A stretch of 57,493 nt of DNA from Rhizobium sp. Root1212 (GTDB lineage: Bacteria > Pseudomonadota > Alphaproteobacteria > Rhizobiales > Rhizobiaceae): positions 1-57,493 of the forward strand of contig NZ_LMDA01000023.1 of assembly GCF_001424985.1 (NCBI RefSeq), written 5' to 3'. Numbering within the stretch: position 1 is the stretch's first letter; each line of letters begins with the position of its first letter. Below are positions 8,818-16,650 of this stretch, one piece after another. The notes under the pieces were generated by a model. That model saw only the letters and a program-made list of their open reading frames with translations, was not told the DNA's origin and did no database searches. A program made the translations under genes and the position numbers.

Positions 8818-8847
8818 GCACGCCCCACGGGAGGAAGCAGGGCGTGC
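8818..8847 (-). other. Intercistronic stem-loop between the RTX gene and the GT2 gene
   Basis: A perfect 8-bp inverted repeat, GCACGCCC (8818-8825) and GGGCGTGC (8840-8847), surrounds a 14-base loop. It lies 12 bases after the RTX stop codon on the leftward transcript. There is no T-tract after it, so it may protect or partially block the transcript rather than end it. Confidence 0.45.
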
Positions 8848-8858
8848 AAGGCTCAGGT

Positions 8859-9518
8859 TCAGTGAACGGTGAAGTAGTGCTCGGGATTGGTTTGGATATC
8901 GTGGGCATCGACATTGACCAATGTGAGCTTGTCGCCATGGCCGAGATCCACGACGACGTTGCCGCCGACCTGGGTGATGCGCGAGGCCAGATCGTCCGGC
9001 GACGTCACGTCCAGGCCATTGATGTGCTTGGAAATCTGCAAGAGGTCTTCGCCCGCGGTGAAGTCGAGAATGACGTCATTCCCGCCGCCGCCATTGAAGA
9101 CGAAGATGTCGTGGCCGGCTCCGCCCGCCATGATGTCGTTGCCGGCGCCGCCGTCGAGGATGTCCCCACCGTCGCCGCCGTACAGGATGTCGCTGCCCTT
9201 GCCGCCCGAGAGCAGGTCGCTTCCGTGTCCGCCGAACAGGATGTCGTTGCCCTTGTCGCCGTACAGGAGGTCGTCGCCCCAACCGCCGTTGAGGGTATCG
9301 TCACCGTTTTCGCCGTTCAGCAGGTCGTTGCCCTCGCCGCCGAAAAGGGTATCGTTTCCCTTTCCGCCGAACAGCAGATCGTCACCGTCGCCCCCGAATA
9401 TGAGGTCGTGCCCGTTGCCGCCGCTCACGAAATCATCGCCCCCATGGGCACGGATGAAATCGTTGAAACGGGAGCCGAACAGGGCGTCATCGTATGCTCC
9501 GCCTTCCAATGTGGCCAT
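8859..9518 (-). CDS. wgeA: Small RTX calcium-binding secreted protein (WgeA/ExpE1-like)
   Basis: This 219-residue protein has about 12 consecutive glycine- and aspartate-rich nonapeptide repeats (GGxGxDxLx) at roughly residues 15-140. They are followed by VILDFTAGEDLLQIS and an uncleaved C-terminal tail ending HYFTVH, the usual type I secretion signal region. There is no N-terminal signal peptide. The repeats should fold as a calcium-stabilised beta-roll outside the cell. The neighbouring ATPase and fusion protein (wgdA, wgdB) are its probable exporter. In S. meliloti the equivalent protein ExpE1/WgeA is needed for galactoglucan release. The ATG at 9516-9518 has a GAGGAG site; the longer open frame to 9617 lacks one and would cross the terminator at 9597-9628. 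Confidence 0.85.
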   Translation of the reverse strand: MATLEGGAYDDALFGSRFNDFIRAHGGDDFVSGGNGHDLIFGGDGDDLLFGGKGNDTLFGGEGNDLLNGENGDDTLNGGWGDDLLYGDKGNDILFGGHGSDLLSGGKGSDILYGGDGGDILDGGAGNDIMAGGAGHDIFVFNGGGGNDVILDFTAGEDLLQISKHINGLDVTSPDDLASRITQVGGNVVVDLGHGDKLTLVNVDAHDIQTNPEHYFTVH

Positions 9519-9596
9519 CTGCCTCTCCTCTTTGGATTGATATATTCGCGTTGTCGGCGCTGGGTGCGACGATTTCGCGCCTGGAATGTGCACTGC

Positions 9597-9628
9597 AAAA
9601 AAATAGAGCGCAAGCATAACTTGCGCTC
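9597..9628 (-). terminator. Intrinsic terminator after wgdAB, upstream of wgeA
   Basis: Read leftward, the 9-bp stem GAGCGCAAG/CTTGCGCTC (9606-9614 with 9620-9628, 5-nt loop) is followed by TA and seven T residues (9597-9603 on the complement). This is a textbook rho-independent terminator. It separates the secretion genes from the RTX/glycosyltransferase operon, unless read through. Confidence 0.8.
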
Positions 9629-9640
9629 TTATGTTTAATT

Positions 9641-9660
9641 TTGAGAAATATATTTCTCAA
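9641..9660. promoter_or_regulatory. Perfect 20-bp palindrome upstream of wgeA
   Basis: The sequence TTGAGAAATA followed directly by its exact complement TATTTCTCAA forms a gap-free 20-bp palindrome in an AT-rich stretch about 123 bases before the wgeA ATG. It differs from the WggR-like sites. It could be an operator for a second regulator. Confidence 0.5.
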
Positions 9661-9704
9661 AATGAGTCATATTGATGATTTATTTTGGTAATTTTGATGT
9701 TTAT

Positions 9705-9730
9705 GAAGTAAAATTCCTGGATTTTACTTC
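9705..9730. promoter_or_regulatory. Inverted repeat next to the WggR-like site upstream of wgeA
   Basis: GAAGTAAAAT (9705-9714) and ATTTTACTTC (9721-9730) are exact inverted repeats separated by 6 bases. The arms reuse the GAAGTAA half-site of the adjacent 25-bp element, so this may be a second, differently spaced binding site for the same regulator. Confidence 0.5.
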
Positions 9731-9732
9731 AA

Positions 9733-9757
9733 AATAACTTCAAGAATCGAAGTAATT
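9733..9757. promoter_or_regulatory. WggR (MarR-type) binding-site candidate, copy 1, upstream of wgeA
   Basis: This 25-bp near-palindrome has the core AACTTCAAG-N3-CGAAGTAATT. It matches the copy upstream of the regulator gene (13089-13113) at 21 of 25 positions. It lies about 215 bases upstream of the wgeA start and just past the end of wgdB. Confidence 0.7.
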
Positions 9758-9783
9758 TATGTTGCGGTGCCGCATGAGCGATC

Positions 9784-11184
9784 TCAGTCCTCTCGGAATG
9801 CGCGGTTGAAGCTTTCCAGGACGGGGGAGGTGAGGTAGTCGATCGCACGGCGCGGCGCGTGGATGATCAGCACCTCCGCGGGCATGCCGGGATAGAGGCG
9901 CACATCGGGGTTTGCTTTCAGCGAAGCCGCGTCGAGCTTGGCGCGCGCCACGAAAAACGCGCTGTTCGACTTTTCGTCGACCGACTGGTCGGCGGCGACA
10001 TAGGTGATCGTGCCTTCCATCGGCAGGCGGGAGCGTTGATTATAGGCCGTCAACCGGACCTGGGTCCGCGAGCCGACGGCGATGCTGTCGATGTCGCGGG
10101 GATTGACGCGCATCTCGACCAGCAGCGGCTCGTTTTCCGGGACGATCTCGATCAGGGGCTGGCCGGGCGTGACCGCACTGCCGGGGGTGCGCAGCAGGAT
10201 GTCGCTGACGATACCGTCCTGCGGCGAGCGGATTTCGAGACGTCGCAGCACGTCCTGCGAGGCGGTGATCTGCTCCTCGACATCCAGGAGTTCGACACGC
10301 GCGGTCGTGATTTCGCCGGCAGTGGTCGACTGGAACTCGCTTTCGATGCCGATCAGGGTAAGCTCCGCGCCGGCGCCGGCTTTTTCGGCCTGCGCCCGGC
10401 CGCCGACGAGTTCGCCCCGTTCGCGCGCAAGCTCGCTCAGCCTGGCATCGATATCGATCAGCCGCGTGCGCGGTGCCGCACCTTTCTGCACCAGAGTTGC
10501 GATTGCGGCGCGCTGTTCCTTGATCAGTTCGATCTGCTGGTCGGCCGCCTGAATCTGGATGTCGAGCGATTTCGCCTGTTCGGCATATTCCTCAATGGTC
10601 TTCTTCTGGACCTCGACGCGGCCCTCCTTAGTTTCGCGCCGTTTTTCGAAAAAGACGGTCTCAGCCTTCACGGCGTCGTCGACCGCAACGTCCTGCGCGT
10701 CGCCGAAATCGCGGGGGAAGTCGATTTTCTGCATTTCGGCCTGCTCGGCCTTCAGCCGGGCCAATTTCGCGATCAGGCCGATGCGGCGGATCTGCAGCGA
10801 CTGCAGGCTGGACCGGGCCCGCGTGTCCTCCATCTCGATCAGGGGCTGCCCGGCGGAGACCTTGTCGCCCTCCTGAACAAGCAGCCGGCTCATCACGCCG
10901 CCTTCGAAATGGCTGATGGTCTTGCGCTTGGAATCGACGATGACCGTGCCGTTGGCGACCGTCGCGCTGCTAAGCTCGACCGAAAAGGCCCAGGTGAAAA
11001 ATCCACCGAAGGAGACGAGGATCGTGGCAAGCCCGGCAATGACGAGACGGCGGAGCGGGAAAAGGCTCTCCATATGATCGTGTCCCGGATGCCGTGGGCT
11101 GGAATTTGGCGGCGCCGGCCGGTGCTGCTGGAGGCGACGCTCCGAAAGATCGGGGCGGACCGCGAGGGGCTTCATGTCCGTCAT
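9784..11184 (-). CDS. wgdB: HlyD-family membrane fusion protein of a type I secretion system (WgdB/ExpD2-like)
   Basis: This 466-residue periplasmic adaptor links the inner-membrane ATPase to an outer-membrane TolC-type channel. After a short cytoplasmic N-terminus there is one membrane segment at about residues 42-62 (LVIAGLATILVSFGGFF). A biotinyl-lipoyl half-motif follows (GGVMSRLLVQEGDKV), then long coiled coils at about 120-290. The last part is a beta-barrel-like region with IRSPQDGIV and PGMPAEVLI, hallmarks of the PrtE/HlyD group. The ATG at 11182-11184 overlaps the stop of wgdA (ATGA). The very long upstream open frame is a shadow of wgdA. No TolC gene is present in the window. Confidence 0.9.
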   Translation of the reverse strand: MTDMKPLAVRPDLSERRLQQHRPAPPNSSPRHPGHDHMESLFPLRRLVIAGLATILVSFGGFFTWAFSVELSSATVANGTVIVDSKRKTISHFEGGVMSRLLVQEGDKVSAGQPLIEMEDTRARSSLQSLQIRRIGLIAKLARLKAEQAEMQKIDFPRDFGDAQDVAVDDAVKAETVFFEKRRETKEGRVEVQKKTIEEYAEQAKSLDIQIQAADQQIELIKEQRAAIATLVQKGAAPRTRLIDIDARLSELARERGELVGGRAQAEKAGAGAELTLIGIESEFQSTTAGEITTARVELLDVEEQITASQDVLRRLEIRSPQDGIVSDILLRTPGSAVTPGQPLIEIVPENEPLLVEMRVNPRDIDSIAVGSRTQVRLTAYNQRSRLPMEGTITYVAADQSVDEKSNSAFFVARAKLDAASLKANPDVRLYPGMPAEVLIIHAPRRAIDYLTSPVLESFNRAFRED

Positions 11185-12935
11185 ACCGCGGCCACTCCGC
11201 GCTCTCCTGCCACCGGCGCGGGAACCACGGATGTTCGCGGTCCGAACTGCGTGATGCGGCCGTTTTCGAGAACGAGCAGTTTGTCGGCGACCTGCATGAT
11301 GGCTGGCCTGTGGGCGATTATGATGACGATCGCGCCGTCTTCGCGCGCATGCTGGATCGCGCGGATGAGGGCGCGTTCGCCGATCGCGTCCAGATTTGCG
11401 TTCGGCTCGTCGAGCACGATGAGGCGGGGCCGGTCGTAGAGGCACCGCGCCAGGGCGATGCGCTGCCGCTGACCCCCGGACAGGGTCAGGTGTCCGTCGC
11501 CGACGGGCGTGTCGTAGCCAAGGGGCAGGCGCCCGACCATCTCGTGGATGTCGGCGAGCCGCGCGGCCTCCAGCACCTTGTACGGATCGCCGTCCGCCAT
11601 GCGCCCGATATTTTCCCGGATCGTGCCTTCCAGCAGCGAGACCGATTGCGGCAGGTACCCGACCACCTGGCCAAAGGAACTGCGTTCCCAGAGATAGGTG
11701 TTGTTGCCATCGAGGAAGACGCCGCCGGATGTGGGACGCAGGATGCCGACCAGCAGGCGTGCGAGGGTGGATTTGCCGGCCGCCGAGGGGCCGATGACGC
11801 CCAGAACCTCGCCCGGAGAAAGCGAGAAGGAAATGCCCTTGATGATCGGCACATCCAGCCCCGGTGCCGCGTAGACGAGCTTGTCGACCACGATGTCGCC
11901 CGAAGAGTGCGGCGTGGACATCGTCTGGCGGACCGCAAGGTCTGCCTTGAGCATGGTCTCGATGCGACGCCAGCCGGCGATCGCCAGCACCCATTGCCGC
12001 CAGTTGTCGATGAGCGAATCGAAGGGGATGAGCAGGCGTCCGACAAGAATGCTCGACGCCATCATCGCGCCGGGGGTGATTTCCTGCTTCAGCACCAGAT
12101 ACGCACCGGCCGCCAGGGTGGCGATCTGGATGGAATAGCGCAGGCTGCGGGTGATGGACGACATCGCCTTGCTTCTGACGCCGCTCGCCTCGAAGGAGGC
12201 CAGCGCCTGCATCTGCAGGCCGCGCCACCGGTTTGCCAGGGCCGGCAGCATGCCCATCGCCTCGATGGCTTCGGCATGCCGCAGCGATGCGCCGATCTTG
12301 GAGACGGCCTCGATATTGGTCTGGTTTGCCTCCTTGGTGAGCTGGCGCGTCAGCATGTCCGTGACCAGTCCGCCGCACAGCAGCAGCGCAGCCGAGACGG
12401 CGCCGATGAGGCCGAAGAGCGGGTGCAACAGGAAAAGGGCACCGAGGAAGATCGGCGACCAGACCGCGTCGAGCGGCGCGCTCACCGCCGATGAGGTCAG
12501 GAAGCTACGCAATTCCGCGACATCGCGAAGCGACTGGGTGGCGCGCGACAGGCCCTGATCGACCGAGGCCTGCACCGCGGCGGTCAGCACAGGCATATTC
12601 AGCCGACGAACCATTGCGCCGCCGACCGCCTGGAAGGAGAGGGCGCGGATGAATTCGAGAACGCCAAGCACCACCAGAGCGCCGATCGCCAGGATGGTGA
12701 GCATCGTGAGCGTGTCCATGCTCTGGCTGTTCAGCACCCTGTCATGAACCTGAAGCATGAACAGGGGCATTGTCAGCTGGAGCAGGTTGAGACACACGCT
12801 CAACCCCGCCGCGTAGAGCAGTCCCAGCAGGAAGACACGCTTGGCTTGTAAAATCAGCAATCCGGGATTGTCGCGGCTCATTTCCCCTAAAATCTGGCCA
12901 TTGCTTTTTGTCTCGTTTTGACTGGTATCACGCAT
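11181..12935 (-). CDS. wgdA: Type I secretion ABC transporter ATPase/permease (WgdA/ExpD1-like)
   Basis: This half-size ABC exporter of about 584 residues is of the PrtD/HlyB type without an N-terminal peptidase domain. The membrane domain covers roughly residues 25-310 (for example LLGLLYAAGLSVCLNLL). The nucleotide-binding domain has Walker A GPSAAGKST near 382, the signature LSGGQRQRIALARC near 482, and Walker B LIVLDEPNANLD near 505, followed by a switch His in IIAHRPA. It probably exports the RTX protein encoded next door. I took the ATG at 12933-12935, with GAGG nine bases upstream; the frame is open to 13058 but the extra residues look like intergenic sequence. Confidence 0.9.
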   Translation of the reverse strand: MRDTSQNETKSNGQILGEMSRDNPGLLILQAKRVFLLGLLYAAGLSVCLNLLQLTMPLFMLQVHDRVLNSQSMDTLTMLTILAIGALVVLGVLEFIRALSFQAVGGAMVRRLNMPVLTAAVQASVDQGLSRATQSLRDVAELRSFLTSSAVSAPLDAVWSPIFLGALFLLHPLFGLIGAVSAALLLCGGLVTDMLTRQLTKEANQTNIEAVSKIGASLRHAEAIEAMGMLPALANRWRGLQMQALASFEASGVRSKAMSSITRSLRYSIQIATLAAGAYLVLKQEITPGAMMASSILVGRLLIPFDSLIDNWRQWVLAIAGWRRIETMLKADLAVRQTMSTPHSSGDIVVDKLVYAAPGLDVPIIKGISFSLSPGEVLGVIGPSAAGKSTLARLLVGILRPTSGGVFLDGNNTYLWERSSFGQVVGYLPQSVSLLEGTIRENIGRMADGDPYKVLEAARLADIHEMVGRLPLGYDTPVGDGHLTLSGGQRQRIALARCLYDRPRLIVLDEPNANLDAIGERALIRAIQHAREDGAIVIIIAHRPAIMQVADKLLVLENGRITQFGPRTSVVPAPVAGERGVAAV

Positions 12936-13131
12936 GGCGATTTGCCTCGAGTTAACGCTATATCGATCTGTCGGAGGGCTGGTTTGGTTATAATTGAGCC
13001 GGAGCGTAGTATTGCTTCGGCCAATCTGGCACATAAAGGCGGGCTTATGCAAGCTCATGGCAATTGAGGGGGAGTGGGCATATTTGAAAATTACTTCAAG
13101 TTTTGAAGTAATTCCCGAAACGGAGAGTTTA
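12936..13131. promoter_or_regulatory. Divergent promoter region between wgdA and wggR
   Basis: These 196 bases separate the leftward secretion operon from the rightward regulator. They are AT-richer than the flanking genes. A TATAAT hexamer lies at 12989-12994 on the + strand, though no good -35 box was found at the right distance. The 25-bp palindrome at 13089-13113 sits close to the regulator start, as expected for autoregulation. Confidence 0.5.
13089..13113. promoter_or_regulatory. WggR binding-site candidate, copy 2, in the regulator's own promoter
   Basis: A perfect inverted repeat: AATTACTTCAA (13089-13099), a 3-base centre, TTGAAGTAATT (13103-13113). It ends 18 bases before the regulator ATG. 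Near copies occur at 9733-9757 and 14990-15014, one in each other promoter region of the locus. Confidence 0.75.
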
Positions 13132-13704
13132 ATGAAAGAAAATGATGTGCTCGGTTTGCCTGTAGAACAGAATAGCGATCTAAGGATTCTTAAGAGTCAG
13201 ATAGCGCAAGCAGACCCCGGACATCCTCAGGATGCGGAGTTGGGGGACCTCCAGCAGGTTACGTATTTCGAGCTTGCGCGGCTCATGGAGCGGGCAAGCC
13301 GGCGGTTTTCGGGCCTCATCCGTGCGGAGCTGACCAAGCTTCGCGTGGACGATATCGGGCCGGCGCAGGCGATGATCCTGCTGGCGATCGGCGATTCGGA
13401 GCTTTCGGTCGCAGAACTTCTGGACCGTGGGCACTATGTCGGCTCCAACGTTTCCTACTACCTGAAGCAGCTTGCCGACGGCGACTACATCGATCGCGTT
13501 GCCTCCCAGCGCGACAAGCGGTCCGCACGCATCAAGCTGACGGAGAAGGGGCGGCAGCTGCGGGCAAATCTTCGCGACGCGGCGATGACCTATGAGCGGG
13601 CCGTGAACCGTGGCGATCAGGAGCAGCGGATGCTCGAGACGGCCTTCCAGACGCTTCACCAGCTGGAACTGGCCTGGGGGAGCGCGTCGCGGTATGGCGG
13701 CTAG
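13132..13704 (+). CDS. wggR: MarR-family transcriptional regulator of exopolysaccharide genes (WggR/ExpG-like)
   Basis: This 190-residue winged-helix protein has an N-terminal leader of about 35 residues. The MarR domain includes MLLAIGD, LDRGHYVGSNVSYYLKQL (recognition helix, about residues 105-122) and the wing DKRSARIKLTEKG. S. meliloti ExpG/WggR is a MarR-type activator of galactoglucan synthesis, and the gene order here supports the same role. The ATG at 13132-13134 has GGAGA upstream. An in-frame start at 12994 is less likely because it would place the palindromic operator inside the gene. wgcA starts 35 bases downstream on the same strand. Confidence 0.85.
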   Translation: MKENDVLGLPVEQNSDLRILKSQIAQADPGHPQDAELGDLQQVTYFELARLMERASRRFSGLIRAELTKLRVDDIGPAQAMILLAIGDSELSVAELLDRGHYVGSNVSYYLKQLADGDYIDRVASQRDKRSARIKLTEKGRQLRANLRDAAMTYERAVNRGDQEQRMLETAFQTLHQLELAWGSASRYGG

Positions 13705-13739
13705 CCGTTCCTGGGTCTGGTAACGGCGGGCTGGACGCG

Positions 13740-14987
13740 ATGCACGTGGCATTTGTTCATCGGCGGGGGTTCGGGCAGTTCGCTGCCCTTGCCGCTCAGC
13801 TCGCCCAAATGGGAAACGAGGTCAGCCTCGTCACCGAGACCATAGACCAGAAGATACCCTCCGTGCGCGTCGTTCGGCATCGGGCGGAGCCGGGTCCGCG
13901 CGCCGATCCGCAGATGGCCCGGCACATGGGCGCACCCGATCACCACGTGCGGATCGGCCACCGGGTCGCCGAAACGTTCGACGCCATGGCGCGGCAGGGG
14001 CTGGTGCCCGATGCCGTCATCGGTCATATCGGCTGGGGAAGCATGATGTTCCTGAAGGACGTGCTGCCGCACGTGCCTGCATTGGGATATTGCGAGTTCT
14101 TCTACCGGTCGGAAGGGGCGGATATCGGCTTCTCGCCTGACGATCAGCCGGATCTGGAGACCCGCAAGAGGTTGCGGCTGCGCAACATCGCGCAGCTTCT
14201 GTCGCTCGAGGCCATCGAGGCCGGCATCAGCTCCACGGAATGGCAGAGAAGTCTCTATCCCGCCGATGTCAGGGAGCGCATTTCGGTGTGTCACGAGGGG
14301 GTCGATACCGTCCGGTTCCGGCCCGACCCGACAACCTCGGTCACGCTTGCGGACGGGCGTATGCTCAGTGGCAACGGTCCCCCCATCGTCACCTTTGCCG
14401 CGCGCGACCTCGAACCCTATCGCGGATTTCCACAGGTTTTGGCGGCTGCCGCCAAGGTTGTGCGCCATCGCCCGGACGCCCTGTTCGTTTTCGTCGGTGG
14501 AAATGGTGTCAGCTATGGCGTGCCGCCACCTGGCGGCGGGGCGTGGAAGGATCATCTCCTGCGAACGCTGGATATCCCGCCAGAGAATATCGTCTTTCCC
14601 GGCACGGTGCCGCATTCGGTCTTGCGGCAGCTTTTCCAGATTTCGTCAGCCCATCTCTACCTGACCTATCCGTTCGTCCTGTCCTGGTCGGTGCTGGAGG
14701 CGATGGCCTGCGGCGCGCTGGTCATCGGATCGGATACCGCGCCGGTCCGGGAAATCATCCGTTCCGGCCGGAACGGCCTGCTGGTGCCGTTCTTCGATAC
14801 GGACGCGCTCGCAGAGGCCGTTCTCGGTGTGCTCGCCAATCCGCAAGCCCACTTCGCAATGCGCGCTGCGGCGCGCCGGACGGTCGAGAGGCGTTTCCGG
14901 CTGGCGGATTGCCTCGATCGTCAGCGGGATCTTATTGAAAGAATGATCGGAAGACCGCTCGCACGCAATCCAATCGCGGCCATATGA
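13740..14987 (+). CDS. wgcA: GT4-family glycosyltransferase (WgcA/ExpC-like)
   Basis: This 415-residue GT-B enzyme has an N-terminal MHVAFVHRRGFGQFA strand-loop and a mid-protein CHEGVDTVRF (about residue 185), the start of the donor domain. FAARDLEPYRGF follows, and the C-terminal SVLEAMACGALVIGSDTAPVRE (about 315-337) supplies the E-x7-E donor-binding motif. It is probably co-transcribed with wggR (35-base gap). The first base of the 25-bp element at 14990 lies two bases after its stop codon. The ribosome site before the ATG is weak. In S. meliloti the gene in this place (expC/wgcA) is needed for galactoglucan synthesis; the linkage formed here is unknown. Confidence 0.85.
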   Translation: MHVAFVHRRGFGQFAALAAQLAQMGNEVSLVTETIDQKIPSVRVVRHRAEPGPRADPQMARHMGAPDHHVRIGHRVAETFDAMARQGLVPDAVIGHIGWGSMMFLKDVLPHVPALGYCEFFYRSEGADIGFSPDDQPDLETRKRLRLRNIAQLLSLEAIEAGISSTEWQRSLYPADVRERISVCHEGVDTVRFRPDPTTSVTLADGRMLSGNGPPIVTFAARDLEPYRGFPQVLAAAAKVVRHRPDALFVFVGGNGVSYGVPPPGGGAWKDHLLRTLDIPPENIVFPGTVPHSVLRQLFQISSAHLYLTYPFVLSWSVLEAMACGALVIGSDTAPVREIIRSGRNGLLVPFFDTDALAEAVLGVLANPQAHFAMRAAARRTVERRFRLADCLDRQRDLIERMIGRPLARNPIAAI

Positions 14988-14989
14988 AG

Positions 14990-15014
14990 TATTACTTTGA
15001 TTTTCGAAGTATAT
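14990..15014. promoter_or_regulatory. WggR binding-site candidate, copy 3, upstream of the wga-like operon
   Basis: This is a 25-bp imperfect palindrome with core ATTACTTTGA and TCGAAGTA. It agrees with the perfect copy at 13089-13113 in 18 of 25 positions. It lies about 155 bases before the first gene of the rightward operon, in a strongly AT-rich 180-base gap (14988-15168). Confidence 0.68.
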
Positions 15015-15168
15015 ATGAAATATTTTTATTTGAGATTGTTGAATTTTACCGTTGTGCGCTGCAGCGTTAGTTGTTAGCTTTGGCGTAAATAACGCCGGAT
15101 CGTTCGAATAAATATTTGATTATTCGGCATATTTGTTTTGTTCCGACATAATTCTTCAGAGGTTGGGC

Positions 15169-16650
15169 GTGCAAGAGTTGATGTCTTCCGGCATTGGGAA
15201 ACGGCTGGCGACGAGAAAGCTGATCGCGGCTTCGAGCCTGGATTGGTCCTGTTTCGAGGGGAGCGATATCGAGCATCTGGTGCTTTGCCTCGATGCGAAC
15301 GGGCATCCTTCCGCGACATTGCAGAATGCCTTCCCATTGATCGCCGTCGCCTTTTCCGATGAGGGCGAGGCCGATCTGCGGGAGCGTCTGAAGCTTCTGG
15401 GTTCGCTGGGGACCGTTCCGCCGATTTCCGTCCAGCGGCTTGATCCGGCGGGTACATCGGACAGTTTCGCGCTTCTGCGGACGCTGGTCGAAGGCGGCAT
15501 CGGACGGCTTGCGCGCTACAGCGCTTCCATCACCTCGGAGCTTGCGATCCTGCGCCGGGAGCGCGAAGCGCTGCTGGAAAACTACCGGGCGCTCGAAGAC
15601 GCGTTCCAGGCGCGAAACTGGGAGCCGGTTTCCGAGATTTTCTCCCACGATCCCCATGCCGATCCAAAGGACGAAGGGATCGGACAGCTGCTGGCTACCG
15701 CTTTCGTCGAGCAGTTGCTGCCGGTCTCCAGCCTCGGCGTGGCCGGGTTCGCTCTTCATCTGCACGCGGTACCCCGCAGCAGCGGCGAGCTTGTCGTGAC
15801 CTTGAGCTATCTCGAGAGCGGCGAGGGGGTGGCCGAGTGGGCGGTACCCTATGCGCAACTCGTGCCGAGCTGGAATTACTTCTCGCTGCCGCGGGCTTGT
15901 GGCGGAGGCGCGCGCACGCTTCGGCTACGGATTTCCGCGACCGGGCCGGATGCCGTCGGCCTTTCGCTCGGCTATCCGATCGCCGGCGAGCGTTATTCGG
16001 CACGGTCGGAGTTTGCGCATCCCGACCTCGACCTGCGTCCGCTGGCCTTCAAGGTGTTCACCGGACTGCCGGGGGTCAAGCCGGCCGCAACGCCCAACAT
16101 GATCGGGCCGAGCAGCCTGCTCGAAGGCCAGTATACGGTCGATTACCGGTTGGGGGTCGATACGCTGAGCCAGATCGCGGATGTTTCCGTGACGCCCATC
16201 GTCCCGGAATTCCAGACGGTGCGATTTCTCGAGCATGAGCACGCCATCGTCTGCCACCCGCTGCCGACAGGCATATCGGCAGGCGCGGTCGCCCGCGCGG
16301 TCGAGCCGGGAACGATATCCTTTTCAGCAAACGCCATCATCGATCATCCGCAAGGGCAGCCCGCCGCGGTCAGCTTCCTGCTGGCGCCGGCGAACTCGAA
16401 TGCGCGCTCCGAAGTGGCCGAGCTTGCGCGTAAGGGCGTGGTCAAGCCGTCGGCATTCTTCAGCGGATGGCGCGAGGTCGGCTCCGCCCAGGCGATCAAC
16501 ATCAATATCCAGCTGGACGAGCCGGTGCGCGGCCCGATGGATCTGATGATCCTCAGCCGCGCCGTCACGGATTCGGTCGATTTCTCCTGGCTCAAGGTGT
16601 CCGGCTTCCGGCTGGTCAAGCAATCGACGGAGGCCGCCGATGTCCGGTAG
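15169..16650 (+). CDS. Exopolysaccharide locus protein of unknown function (wgaA/expA1-like position)
   Basis: This protein of about 493 residues has no catalytic motif that I recognise, no signal peptide and no membrane segment. It appears mostly beta-rich, with an alpha-helical stretch near residues 115-150 (rich in Arg, Glu and Leu) that may be a short coiled coil. Its position as first gene of the rightward operon matches S. meliloti expA1/wgaA. The GTG at 15169-15171 is preferred because CAGAGG lies six bases before it; a TTG at 15133 and an ATG at 15181 are alternatives. The stop overlaps the next gene by 11 bases, so translation is probably coupled. Confidence 0.7.
   Translation: MQELMSSGIGKRLATRKLIAASSLDWSCFEGSDIEHLVLCLDANGHPSATLQNAFPLIAVAFSDEGEADLRERLKLLGSLGTVPPISVQRLDPAGTSDSFALLRTLVEGGIGRLARYSASITSELAILRREREALLENYRALEDAFQARNWEPVSEIFSHDPHADPKDEGIGQLLATAFVEQLLPVSSLGVAGFALHLHAVPRSSGELVVTLSYLESGEGVAEWAVPYAQLVPSWNYFSLPRACGGGARTLRLRISATGPDAVGLSLGYPIAGERYSARSEFAHPDLDLRPLAFKVFTGLPGVKPAATPNMIGPSSLLEGQYTVDYRLGVDTLSQIADVSVTPIVPEFQTVRFLEHEHAIVCHPLPTGISAGAVARAVEPGTISFSANAIIDHPQGQPAAVSFLLAPANSNARSEVAELARKGVVKPSAFFSGWREVGSAQAININIQLDEPVRGPMDLMILSRAVTDSVDFSWLKVSGFRLVKQSTEAADVR

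Noticed and set aside
9005..9480. Regular DNA repeats inside the RTX gene, resembling a CRISPR-like array
   Set aside because: Period is 27 bases and matches nonapeptide codons in frame. The units vary and there are no spacers or cas genes.
9784..12378. An 864-codon frame suggesting an extended HlyD protein
   Set aside because: The part beyond 11184 is wgdA read in another frame. The fusion protein starts at 11182-11184 in ATGA overlap with wgdA.
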